A stretch of DNA of 64,000 bases from Gracilaria caudata (taxonomy: Eukaryota > Rhodophyta > Florideophyceae > Gracilariales > Gracilariaceae), in contig JASCIV010000040.1 in the NCBI GenBank assembly GCA_030374735.1, positions 1 to 64,000 of the forward strand. The letters are read 5' to 3'. How positions within the stretch are numbered: position 1 is the first letter of the stretch; every line of letters starts with the position of its first letter. The notes below the pieces were generated by a model that worked only from the letters and a program-made list of their open reading frames with translations, searched no databases and was not told where the DNA came from. Made by a program: the position numbers and the translations under genes. Shown in pieces: positions 1 through 9,207 of the stretch.

Positions 1-731
1 ATACTTACTTCTTCGAAAGCCCCAGCGTATTTCCATCCTTTCAATCCTCCAGTTCGCTGAGACGAATTGCGAAGTTCTTCGTCCGATACATTTATGTCGC
101 CATTCGGGACATTATCATCTATTTCAATTTCATCTTCAAGAAAATCAGTAGTGTCCACAAACAAACATGACCAGAAGTCCTCCGTCGCTGTTTTGCTGGC
201 CTCTACAGCATTTGATGTGGCGACATGTGGAACAAAAGGATGGGGTTCGTTGAATGATGCATGTAACATTTCAACCTCTTGCTGTGTAATCTGATCTTGA
301 CTGAGTGAATTTGATGCATCACTTTCTTGTGTGTTCGTCACAAAATCTTTGTAGCTGTTTACAGAAAACGAATGGTCCGAATCTGTTGATGCCGATGATT
401 GGATCTCTATACTGCTCTGAGCCTTCACCTCGGAGGCCAATACTGGCAGCGGGTGGTTTGTATTACTTTGTTCAGAAAGACATGGATGTTCTTGACTGGG
501 TTCAAGCACTGGCGTTGTCTCCAAAGCTAAACATTGCAGATTGGAATCATTCGGGAAAGGCACATTGTTATCTTCGTCATCGCTTTGTGATATGACCATC
601 GGTGAGATATCAGAGTCATGATCGACCTCTGCCTTACCTGATTCAGAGAGACGAAGCAGCTTCGGTTTCACCGGTGAAGGTGTGAACACACACACCCACG
701 GTGCCGACGGAGTCTGGGGCGAGTTCGGCAT
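1..731 (-). CDS. First exon of an unidentified acidic, Ser-rich protein (3' part outside window)
   Basis: Reading from an ATG at 731 down to position 9 gives 241 open codons with no stop. Positions 8 to 1 read GTAAGTAT on the minus strand, a near-consensus 5' splice site falling exactly between codons, so the gene probably continues in another exon left of the window. The N-terminus (MPNSPQTPSAPWVCVFTPSP) is proline-rich; the rest is rich in Ser, Asp, Glu, Gln and Asn and looks disordered. The opening segment faintly recalls the N-termini of CXC/tesmin-TSO1 proteins, but the cysteine-rich domains that would prove this are not in the window. I do not recognise the gene. Codon-level openness over 720 bp makes it a real coding exon. 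Confidence 0.7.
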   Translation of the reverse strand, partial: MPNSPQTPSAPWVCVFTPSPVKPKLLRLSESGKAEVDHDSDISPMVISQSDDEDNNVPFPNDSNLQCLALETTPVLEPSQEHPCLSEQSNTNHPLPVLASEVKAQSSIEIQSSASTDSDHSFSVNSYKDFVTNTQESDASNSLSQDQITQQEVEMLHASFNEPHPFVPHVATSNAVEASKTATEDFWSCLFVDTTDFLEDEIEIDDNVPNGDINVSDEELRNSSQRTGGLKGWKYAGAFEEVS

Positions 732-824
732 GCGGAAGAACCTGTGACGAGATGTTTATGAAGTCACAAGACAAGGAGATCGTCGATGGATTTCAGCGCT
801 CTGCGTGAACGTTTACGATGGTGC

Positions 825-957
825 GTGAGCTCACCTTGTTTGGAGCGTGAAGTTCACGCTCCTGTACAGTGAGCATCACGCAGGGCAGGGTGATTCTCCC
901 AATTTCTCCAAAAATCACCCTGCCCCTGGGTGCTCAAAACTGCTCACCTATGGAGCA
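825..957. promoter_or_regulatory. Cluster of palindromes upstream of the leftmost gene
   Basis: About 95 to 225 bp upstream of the minus-strand start at 731 lie several inverted repeats built from GTGAGC-like units: GTGAGCTCAC (825-834), a 9-bp stem with 3-nt loop (842-850 / 854-862), GTGAGCATCAC (869-879), and a perfect 13-bp stem (883-895 / 913-925) with a 17-nt loop. More TGCTCA and GCTCAC units follow to about 957. This could be a binding-site array or a cruciform-prone promoter; function is inferred from position only. Confidence 0.35.
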
Positions 958-1275
958 CGGGGATAAGAGGTTGTTAAAGGTAATTGACGTTGAGGGTTCG
1001 GTGACGGGTTACTAATATGGCGCGCAGTGCCTAAACAATGTGTGTGGTAATATAAATCTGCGCGGTCGTATAAAAACTTCATGCAGCTTTTTTTTTACTG
1101 TCGCGTGCTGGAATGAAGGTGGCTGGATTGGTGTACCTTTCTGCTTTGTACTTGTAAAAGCACGTGCCTTTGCGTGCTTACATCGCATGCACACGGCCTC
1201 ACTGACGACTATCTGAGCTGGGGAGGGGGGTGTCTTTTATGAATTTCGGGGACTGTAGGCCATGTTCAGCCATAA

Positions 1276-1641
1276 GAGCATCCTTACCAGCGGTGGAAAT
1301 CGCTCAATTTGATAATTTTAGCCCGCGCGGCAACTTCCGCTGCGGTGTAAAACATTTTTTGGCGGTGTAAAATCGAGCTCGTGGTGCATTTCCATGTGCA
1401 TCCGGCGTCCAAAATACACCTGAAATTGGACCGCCATCGCCTCTATTTTAACGCAATTTTAGTTTGCACAGGCCAATGAGAAGCCTCCGTGTATATTTTG
1501 AACGACACCTCCGCCAAAATCGCCCAACTCCTGCCTTCCTGGAACCTCGTCGCTGATAAGGTTGCCGGCACCGTACGTGCGTTTTCGCGGTGTATTTTGG
1601 AATTTGGCGGGGTAAACTTTTCCCCACTGGTAAGGATGCTC
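1276..1641. mobile_element. Harbinger/PIF-like MITE (366 bp, TAA target-site duplication)
   Basis: The element starts GAGCATCCTTACCAG and ends with the exact reverse complement of those 15 bases; the next nine bases of each end match at six positions. It is flanked on both sides by TAA (1273-1275 and 1642-1644), a 3-bp target-site duplication. TWA duplications and GAGCATC-type termini are typical of PIF/Harbinger elements. It encodes no transposase, so it is best read as a non-autonomous MITE. Sub-terminal GGCGGTGTAAA-like motifs recur near both ends. I saw no second full copy in the window. Confidence 0.75.
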
Positions 1642-1955
1642 TAACACCGTCTCCGCCTTTGAAACTTCTGGTTTTATTACTCTGGATACCCAGCTTCTCG
1701 ACAAAGTATTGCCGCCAACGCCCGCTCATCAAACAGATTGTGCTAGTGCATAACCGCAAGCGGGCGTGCTCCGCAAAACCCAATGTCGCACGTGTCCATT
1801 GCTCAAGCCCACAGTCTGACCGCCGAGAAGGGGACCACAGGATTCATACTCTCTCCCCACACTGATTCATCGCACTATCCATGCAACGGAGATGTGACGC
1901 GGAAGCTCGGTGGCACCCAGCGCAACGACATAAATGTACACAATGATCGACGCTT

Positions 1956-2542
1956 CTAATATAGGCTTGCTTTCCTTTCCTCCAGAGCCTTTCTGTACAC
2001 ACGGAACGGAATCATCTTATCTTTGTGATCAAGATGAAGCAAATCACATTTCTTTTCCACAGCTTTTCCTTGAAGAGCGTCGTACAAAAAGCGATCATCA
2101 AAGCCAACATCAGCTGCGTCATCCGCAGTACATGCGTAGAAACACTTGGGTATCCTTGCCCAGTGTATCGCAGAAAAACACATGGGACACGGTTCACAGG
2201 AAGAATACAACACGCAGTCTTTCAGAGAGAAGCGACCGAGTTTAGAGCACGCATCACGGATGGCCTCGATTTCAGCATGGGCGGTGGGGTCCTTCGATCG
2301 CGGTACTCTGTTGTGACCTCGGGCAATTACGTGCCCGTTCTGAGTGATCACGGCTCCGAATGGCCCGCCGTCGCCTACTTCGACGCCTGTGTGGAAGCAT
2401 GATTAATAGCCTGAAGTCAGCAGAATTGCGTGTGGAAGCTGGTGAGGTGCATGGGAATGTGAGGTGGCTTACCTTTAAGGCCCTCGTCAATGGCCATTTT
2501 GATGAGTTCCGAATCTGAAAGAAGAGAAGTTAGGGTGCCCAT
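1956..2542 (-). CDS. Guanine deaminase, GuaD type (cytidine deaminase fold, two exons)
   Basis: It deaminates guanine to xanthine in purine salvage. Exon 1 is 2542-2473 and exon 2 is 2386-1956; the 86-bp intron starts GTAAGC and ends CACACAG. Splicing restores the family motif GGPFGAVI in frame after the N-terminal helix, giving about 166 aa, close to the roughly 156 aa of the Bacillus enzyme. Zinc site residues are visible: HAEIEAI supplies His and the catalytic Glu, and CEPCPMC supplies two Cys. The GFDDRFLYDAL segment and the C-terminal tail also follow guanine deaminases rather than tRNA adenosine deaminases. The exon 1 start ATGGGC is the first in-frame Met; a TTTCAG shortly after it leaves room for a different first exon. 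Confidence 0.85.
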
Positions 2543-3514
2543 GGTTTCGTAGTAGCTCGGGTAAGGACGAAACAGAAGCCGAAGTTCACAACTCACACAC
2601 TGCTGTTCAACTGTGGAGTAGAGACGTCGGTGTTTCGTTTCGCAGATCGGCGCATATATCTTCGTATCTCCTGCCACGCAGCGATCTATCAAGTGTTGAC
2701 ATCCACAGAAACACGCTCCGTAAATCTGTTACAAGGGTATTGCGCAACAGGAGAGCACCAAATGACAAATTTGATTATCGACAGCGCCACGCCAAAGACT
2801 CTTTGCATGCATTGCGGTCGGGCCACTTATCATCTCGGAACCGATCAGCACATTCCGTCCCGCCAGTACAAATCGCCCAAGTGTATACGGGTGGTAAATT
2901 CGCGCAACTTTTGAAGTGCTTCAAATGCGCAGGCCTTTGTACTGTACGCCTAACAGGCTTCCCTCTACAGCACATTCATTGCTGTTGACTGTCAGAAGGT
3001 CCCAGACATGTCCGTATGAGAGTTCAGCGCGTGCCCGACACGAGTGACAACTTAGAATTATATGTGTTTTTCACGTTGTTCGGGGTGGTCGCTTGTTTCT
3101 TCTCTAACTTTTTTCTTGCTCCGTCCTAGACCTTCATACTCCGCAAGCAAACAATAGAGACAACTGCCGTTCTTTTGAGACTAAATTGGGTGTTCTAGCT
3201 GTTTTGGAACCCGAGTTACGGCTGTCAGAGTTTCATCTATTGCCCATGTCGTACCCATGCGACAGGTTACATGGAGACCTGTTACATATCCGGAGTCCGG
3301 ACTTAGCCACGTCAAAATTTTGCTTCAGCAACTTTTACAACTCGTATGGATATCGGTCAATCATAAGCACAACGATAATCTTCTGCACCTAATCTGTTCA
3401 CGACACCGTAGTACATCTGTTAGCATTTGGTGAAAAGCATACATCGTCATTTGTGCTAGTGCGTACATCGCAATGGGTGAACTGCATGATCAAAAAGGCA
3501 AATCACGGCAACGC
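2543..3514. other. Intergenic, no gene seen
   Basis: Only short, mutually overlapping open frames occur. The region separates two minus-strand genes, so its left end should hold the guanine deaminase promoter and its right end the 3' region of the GARP gene. I see no tRNA, repeat or convincing ORF. Confidence 0.5.
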
Positions 3515-4924
3515 TCACGTTGGAGACTCTGAGAATCTCCGCTTCTTCAAAGCTTGGTCTGGCAAAGGAAAAGGTTCGTCCCGTTCATGCACATCCCCGT
3601 CCTGGTGATGGAATGAATTTTGTTCCGAGCTGCTAATATCCGATGAATCACAGCGTACCGTCCGCGATGACGAACCGATCGGCATATCATTCTGTTTGCA
3701 CTTCTGCTCCCGAGCCTTATCACGTGACCTCTCCCCGTGCACCTCACTGTCTTCAGGAGAGCCATCGGTACGCACATGATTGCCAGAAGAATCAAGTTCC
3801 TGCTTCTTCTTCCGCAAGTTCTCTCGGTATTTCTGCAAATGGCTGGCCACGTTCTCTCGTGTGAGTCCAGGGACATTCATGGCACGCAACAATAGTTTTG
3901 GGACCGCGTCATCGATTCCATATTGATCCACGGCTTTCACGAACTTTGAATGTAGTTCGGGAGTCCACTGTAAGCGCCGTTTCTTGGGTGTTAGTGGTTG
4001 GGAATAGACTGGGAATTGAGGCATGTTAACATATAAGGGAACCGTCATAAGTGGCGTCTGTTGCTGTGAAGCACCAGCAGGCATAGACTGTGGCACGGGC
4101 GTATGGGAAAGCGTCATCGCCGGTGTTTGCAACGCTTGGGGTGGGCGCGCATCCGCCCCCGGATCGTGTAAGGGTCGTGGTTGATGTTGTGGCAATGTGC
4201 TATATGTGTAGTTTGGAGCATAGTAAGCGGGGTGGGTTACATATTGAGAAGGTGCTGGAGGATATACGTAATAAGCAGGACCGGGCGGGGCAGATCGCAT
4301 GTAAGGCATGTATTGTGGGCCTGGTAAGACTTGAGGGGTATTGGGAGATGTTGGAGAGTTTGAAGCTCGCCACGCAACAGAAGTCGTTACGTGGGGATAA
4401 GGATGACTAGCCGACGATGTACTAACCACGGAGTGAGGGACAGACGCAGATGGCTGACAACCTGATCCGTAACGTAAATGCTCGGCAGGTGGCATCGTTT
4501 GCGGGTGTGAGACAGAGGTTGTGGTCAGATGATGCGAATAAAGTGGAGAGTGATACTGCAGCGGTTCCCTCGGCGCTGCCGAAGCGTCCGAAGGTAGTGG
4601 TGGACTTGCATAGTGTGCAGTCGGCGGCACGGACGACCGATACAGTTCCGGTCGCGAGGTCGTCGGTGCAGAGGTGACCAAGGTTACTCGTGCATTTTGT
4701 GGTGGCGAAGGTGTGTGTGGTAGTGCAGTCGATGAAGGCAACTGTTGCTGCGAAGCTCTTGTTGTGGCTGAGGAAGAAATGTCGTGAGGGCCGTGGAGGC
4801 GAGGTAGATTGGTTGCGAGTGTTCGATGTGCGGTGGCTTGAGGGGGTGACGTGAAAGATGTAGCGAGGTTCAGACGCTCGCGACGGCGTGAGCGACGGAG
4901 CTGCTTGATGTCTTGGGAGCACAT
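3515..4924 (-). CDS. GARP (type-B ARR-like Myb) transcription factor
   Basis: 469 aa. Residues about 310-370 form a GARP DNA-binding domain: [16 protein letters not shown], then [20 protein letters not shown] and SHLQKYR, as in plant type-B response regulators and G2-like factors. No receiver domain is encoded, so this is not a phosphorelay response regulator. The first 300 residues are rich in Pro, Ser, Thr, Tyr and Gln and look like a disordered activation region; the C-terminus is charged and ends with a KKRR-type basic patch that could serve as a nuclear signal. Single exon, starting at the first ATG of the open frame. It likely acts as a nuclear transcription regulator; targets are unknown. 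Confidence 0.85.
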   Translation of the reverse strand: MCSQDIKQLRRSRRRERLNLATSFTSPPQATAHRTLATNLPRLHGPHDISSSATTRASQQQLPSSTALPHTPSPPQNARVTLVTSAPTTSRPELYRSSVPPTAHYASPPLPSDASAAPREPLQYHSPLYSHHLTTTSVSHPQTMPPAEHLRYGSGCQPSASVPHSVVSTSSASHPYPHVTTSVAWRASNSPTSPNTPQVLPGPQYMPYMRSAPPGPAYYVYPPAPSQYVTHPAYYAPNYTYSTLPQHQPRPLHDPGADARPPQALQTPAMTLSHTPVPQSMPAGASQQQTPLMTVPLYVNMPQFPVYSQPLTPKKRRLQWTPELHSKFVKAVDQYGIDDAVPKLLLRAMNVPGLTRENVASHLQKYRENLRKKKQELDSSGNHVRTDGSPEDSEVHGERSRDKAREQKCKQNDMPIGSSSRTVRCDSSDISSSEQNSFHHQDGDVHERDEPFPLPDQALKKRRFSESPT

Positions 4925-6022
4925 GCGACGAATCGGACTCGGCGATCAGATGATGCGACGGGCCGAGTCGGAGGGTACGCGTGACCGGTGGAGGAGTGTG
5001 AGGGAAAAGGGGTGTGAGGGTGGCGGATGGACAAAGAGCGCATGTTTGGAGAAGGCGAAGTGGGAGAGAAATCGAAGCACCTAACTGCCGGAGGCGGACT
5101 CAAGTCGATGGGGTCGAAGAAGAGTTTGTGGCGATATGGGGGCGATGGAGGGAAGTAAAATGGCGCGACGTGTTGTGCCTTTGTTCGGGGAGGCGGTTCA
5201 ACGAGGGTTGTGGCTGTGTCGCGTGCGCGGCGCCATTTCATTGGTGCGTTCGATGGATGGTGTCATGGGCTGCGGAATGAATGCCTGCCCTCCGATTCAG
5301 TGACGGCCGTTGCCGAATACGGCCGCTTTGCGGCCGTTGATTGCGCGCTGTACGTAGCGGTACGTAGAGGGGATGGCTCCCGCGCCGCTGGTTGCTGGAT
5401 CATGTGCCACTTCGCGTCTTCGTGGAGGCGGAAGTTTAAAGTTGTGGCTGTGGTTTCATGCGACGTGATGCAGACTCTGGAGTCCAGAGTCTGGACATGC
5501 AGTGCAGCGAGCTACTCCGGAAGGTAAGGATATCTTCTTGAGGTACACGTCCGCTTGGAAGCATGACTCATTGACAGCAATGAGTCATGCTTCCGATCCC
5601 ATTGCAACCACCGAGCGTCAGTGTGTCCGGTGTTACCACTCTAGACAATAGAGCAGCCTCTATCACCATCATGGAGGCCGGAGGCATTCCGGCATCGAGC
5701 GGAACCCCACACAGTTTCTCATCTTTCTTTTTTTCTTTGTTGTCTCTCGTCCTGCGAAGGTGGCGTTCTACCTTTGGTAGCAACAGTCGGGTTTGCAACT
5801 CACAATAAAACACGTCGATTACGTTCAGGGCCACCACGGCCTATGTAACTGCTTCAGCACGCGATGTGCGATTCTTACGAACATAGTGCTGTAGCTTGGC
5901 AACTCCTGTTCAATGTACGCACAGACTTGACGCACAAACGCTGCCCATGCCTTTGTTCTAGAGCGCTCAGCTGAAGCGTAAACCGGAGGCAACTACGTCC
6001 AGCTGAAACGGAAAAGGCAGAC
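4925..6022. other. Intergenic region between divergent genes, with one strong hairpin
   Basis: It lies between the GARP factor (minus) and the small plus-strand gene at 6023. No supported gene is seen; open frames on both strands are overlapping and of low complexity. It contains the hairpin at 5557-5594. Confidence 0.5.
5557..5594. repeat. Perfect 17-bp hairpin carrying TGACTCA/TGAGTCA
   Basis: The left arm GGAAGCATGACTCATTG (5557-5573) and its exact reverse complement (5578-5594) are separated by ACAG. Each arm contains TGACTCA, the bZIP AP-1/GCN4-type site. It could be a cruciform-forming regulatory site or the footprint of a snap-back duplication. Confidence 0.6.
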
Positions 6023-6499
6023 ATGGCTCGCACAGCTCGAAGGCTTCCCAAATTTCGACAGCCTATTAAAGTTCGACATCCTATCACGAATCAGTGGAAC
6101 AAGTATGAAGTGGGGGGTATATCACCTGGTATAGAAGTTGTTGTGCCGGTCATGAATTTTGCGGGAACGAGTATGGCGTTTCCCCTAAAGGGGCTACACA
6201 TAGAAGTGGGGGGACCGACTGCTACAAGAATCCTCCTTCTAAACCACGATGAGAAAGTGAACGAGAGAGTCGGACCAGATTGGTCAACAACTTTACGTTT
6301 AACAGATGCGGATAATTTTCGTCTTACCGTAGGCGATGTTATTTTGTATAAGCCACGTGAGGAATGTGAGACAGAGGACTGTCGTTTATGGGTTTGGGGA
6401 GTCCCTTTCTATGGGTACACTTTTGCTGCCAGGGATCCGGAAAACGTGCTGGATGAAAGGGTGTTACAGTTCCACTCCGCTGAGTACTTCGAAGTGTGA
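6023..6499 (+). CDS. Small hypothetical protein, 158 aa
   Basis: I do not recognise this protein. It starts with a basic, plastid- or mitochondrion-like N-terminus (MARTARRLPKFRQPIKVRHP), followed by a beta-rich, mildly acidic body with alternating hydrophobic residues (GDVILYKPREE, LWVWGVPFYGYTF) and an acidic end. Two cysteines lie close together (ECETEDC). The single open frame, a sensible ATG and consistent codon use support a real gene. It is preceded by a pyrimidine-rich leader and followed by about 690 bp before the next gene. Confidence 0.6.
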   Translation: MARTARRLPKFRQPIKVRHPITNQWNKYEVGGISPGIEVVVPVMNFAGTSMAFPLKGLHIEVGGPTATRILLLNHDEKVNERVGPDWSTTLRLTDADNFRLTVGDVILYKPREECETEDCRLWVWGVPFYGYTFAARDPENVLDERVLQFHSAEYFEV

Positions 6500-7188
6500 C
6501 TGGGCGTACGTCGTGTACTTGAAGAATACGGACAGCTGCGTTCTCAGCCAAAGCGCTTCAAATCACGCTCCGTCAGGGGTGAAGAAATCCGATCGAAATA
6601 GGCGACTTTCGGCAACGGAAAATGCTTAAATCAAACCACGTGGAGTGTTGGTGGGCAATTTTTGTAGCTGGCTATATGCATACGCAGTAGACTACGGGGA
6701 TGGTTAAGTTTGGGGCGCTCGGTAGAGTGCGAGGGAAGACTTCGTAAAGCCTTCTGTCCTTGTAAATGCTCTTGTAGATATCCACCGTCTCTGATCCGCA
6801 TTGGAATCTTTGGCACTTCCCGGTTCCTCTTCAACCATTTGCATGTTTGAAGGCACGTGATCCGAAAACACACCCCCAAGTGCTGACAGCATTGCCGTCC
6901 AATCACGCGGTCTCGGTGCTCGACTTACAGCTGTCGGCGACATCACCGCAACATGTGACACCAAAACATAGCGCAAGACCCAATCCACCCAAATTGCCTT
7001 CCATTTCAGATCACGGCCTCGTTCCGCCGTCCACCCACGGCTATTCTGCTGTAGCTCGCCCTATATACACCAGTCACAGAACGATTTGCTCGTCCCTTCC
7101 CTCCACACCGCTCAAGCTCCCTCTCTTCTTCAGCCTTTAGCCACCCCTCCAACGTCGTCGCCAAAGCGCGGCTTCTGTTGACTCAAAC
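6500..7188. other. Intergenic, promoter region of the UBL-FKBP gene
   Basis: No gene is supported. CTATATAC occurs at about 7060 and a pyrimidine-rich stretch (7085-7150) precedes the start at 7189, which fits a TATA-like element and leader. Confidence 0.4.
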
Positions 7189-8703
7189 ATGCCTCTCTCC
7201 ATCAAGGCCAAGTGCTTTAACGGCCAATCGTATGAGCTTACCCTCGACTCACCTTCCTCAACCGTAACCGATCTGCAATCCAGCATTTCTACAGTATCGG
7301 GCATCACCCCCGACCGCCAGACCATCCTATTCAAAGGGCAGGTACTCGAGCCAGGATCTGCTCTGTCCGACTATGCGCTCTCCGACGGTAACACCATAAG
7401 CGTTGTGCGTCGAATCGGAAAAGCTTCCAAGCCTACCACTTCCAGGCCCGCATCTTCGAAGCCCTCTTCCGCTCCTTCGCAACCTACCCAACCAGCTCCG
7501 ACGCAGCAAGACCCCGGCGCCGATGCACCCCAACCGCCCTCCCTAGAGGACATGATGCGTTCGCTGAACATGGGCGCTCCAGGTTCTTCTGGTCTTGGCT
7601 CCGGCACCGGAGCTGGTCCTATGCCTGACCTGAGCGCTCTTCTTGGCGGCGCGGACGCAGGTGCAGCCGGGCCAGGTGGCATGGAGCAGCTTTTCGCACA
7701 GTTGCCACAGATGATGAACGGCTTCCTCAATACGAACGTGTTACAAGATTACCTCAATGACCCGGATAAGCAGGAGCAGAGTCGTGATGCCATCTTGAAC
7801 AATCCGTTTATGAAGAAGTTGTTGGAGAGCGACCCAGAGTTCAAGAAGGTGGTCAGTGACCCAGACAAATGGCGCGCCAGTATGGACGCTGCCAAAAGCT
7901 TATTTAAGGTGGGCGACAAAAAGCCTGACGAAGATGGAGAGACGGAGGAAAACGCCTCAAGATCAATACCGGCTGAGGGGAAGACAAGGGAAGCTAAGAA
8001 GCAGACTGCAGCAGATTTGGCTCCGCCCGGAATAAACATCAAGAAGCTTTCTGAATCATATGGTCATGCATTGGGGCAGTCATTAATCAACTCAGGTCTG
8101 GGGCTTGATCCAGAATTAGTCATCAGCGGCCTGAGAAGTGCAGTGCAAGGAAGGGCGTTCCCAATGTCGCTGCCAGACTACGAGCGCTCCATGGCTACGC
8201 TGCAGAACATTGCGTCGGAGTTTCTGACCAAGGCGAACCTTGAAGATGCGAACAACTTCTTCGCCGAGTTGAAGGGGGCAGGAGAGGCTGTGGTTTTAGA
8301 GGAGGGCAAGATCGCGTACGAGAAGGGCGAGGAGGAGGTGGACAACTCATTAGCGGCGGCGGATGAGAAATCGACTGTTTTGGTGATTGTTACAGCTAGA
8401 CTTCTAGACGGGCGGCATTTCTTTACGTGCCCCGCGGCGGACGAGTCGGGCGAGTCGGTGCACCCGCTGACGTTGGAGCTGGCGACTGCGCCGCCGGCTC
8501 TGGCGAAGGGCATTGTGGGGATGCGCGAGAATGAGTCGCGACTGCTGTACGTGCACCCCACTGCGTGTGATGGAATGGCGGACATGTTCGGCGACCTATT
8601 GCCGCCGAACGCGCTGCTGATATTCGACTTGCAACTGGTAAGCGCGAATGCGCCGGAGGAGGACACTGTGGGGGAGGCGTACTACAACAAGATGGGGTCG
8701 TAG
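7189..8703 (+). CDS. UBL-STI1-FKBP fusion protein with degenerate PPIase domain
   Basis: 504 aa, single exon. Residues about 3-75 are a ubiquitin-like domain (TVTDLQSSISTVSGI, DRQTILFKGQVL). A Pro/Ser/Gly-rich linker follows. Residues about 165-240 are an STI1-like, methionine-rich helical segment resembling ubiquilins (NNPFMKKLLESDPEF, DKWRASMDAAKSLF). Residues about 285-375 resemble the helical N-domain of FkpA/Mip-type FKBPs (SYGHALGQSLINSGLGLDP). Residues about 394-480 end with PPNALLIFDLQLV, the FKBP C-terminal strand. Key FKBP aromatic and acidic residues are replaced: FDSS reads FTCP, and the active-site Trp region reads ALAKG. I infer a proteasome-shuttle or chaperone-like protein with a non-catalytic FKBP module. 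The order of modules is unfamiliar to me. Confidence 0.75.
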   Translation: MPLSIKAKCFNGQSYELTLDSPSSTVTDLQSSISTVSGITPDRQTILFKGQVLEPGSALSDYALSDGNTISVVRRIGKASKPTTSRPASSKPSSAPSQPTQPAPTQQDPGADAPQPPSLEDMMRSLNMGAPGSSGLGSGTGAGPMPDLSALLGGADAGAAGPGGMEQLFAQLPQMMNGFLNTNVLQDYLNDPDKQEQSRDAILNNPFMKKLLESDPEFKKVVSDPDKWRASMDAAKSLFKVGDKKPDEDGETEENASRSIPAEGKTREAKKQTAADLAPPGINIKKLSESYGHALGQSLINSGLGLDPELVISGLRSAVQGRAFPMSLPDYERSMATLQNIASEFLTKANLEDANNFFAELKGAGEAVVLEEGKIAYEKGEEEVDNSLAAADEKSTVLVIVTARLLDGRHFFTCPAADESGESVHPLTLELATAPPALAKGIVGMRENESRLLYVHPTACDGMADMFGDLLPPNALLIFDLQLVSANAPEEDTVGEAYYNKMGS

Positions 8704-9207
8704 TTGACGGGGACCGTCGGTAGAGTAGGGCTAGACGGGAGCCAAGCGGCGGGAACACGCGGAACAGTCACTGCGCAGTAAAACAGCAGATTTGCATTGC
8801 AAAACGCGACCCTGGCGCCGTGCTACGCTCGCTGGCTGCGGCGCGCGAGCGCGCTCGCGCTGTACAGGCGGCCGCGTGCTGCGTGGGGGAGCGCTGTCGC
8901 CGTGCCACCGTCGCGTTGGAACGCGTTGCGCCGAGTGTCAACCTGCGCCGCTACGCTTCGCATCGCGCCCTACACCGCGCCTTCGCCGCTGCTCCAACTA
9001 CAACCGCACACGCCCCAAGCGCCTCCACCCTCCCCCCCCCTCCCTACCCCCCTTATGCGAACGCGTCGCGTCGCTGCGCGCCCCGCCTCGCTCCCCTTCC
9101 CCGTCTGCTTGGCCCCAGTCACTTCCGCCCCGTCGCCGCGCCCCTCTTCCCGCGCCTGCACTTTTCGCGCCCCCGCCCGCCCCCCTTGCGCCTCATAGCT
9201 TCGCCAC
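8704..9207. other. GC-rich, pyrimidine-biased leader of the PP2A-A gene
   Basis: The stretch is strongly C-rich from about 9000 to 9190. All three plus frames stay open for about 400 bp simply because of composition, so none is called. It probably holds the promoter and 5' UTR of the next gene. Confidence 0.5.

Larger units (their letters stand above)
732..1955. other. Intergenic region with a palindrome cluster and a MITE
   Basis: There is no convincing gene here. The short open frames between 1012 and 1865 overlap each other on both strands and lie largely inside the inverted-repeat element at 1276-1641. The palindrome cluster and the MITE are listed separately. Confidence 0.6.
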
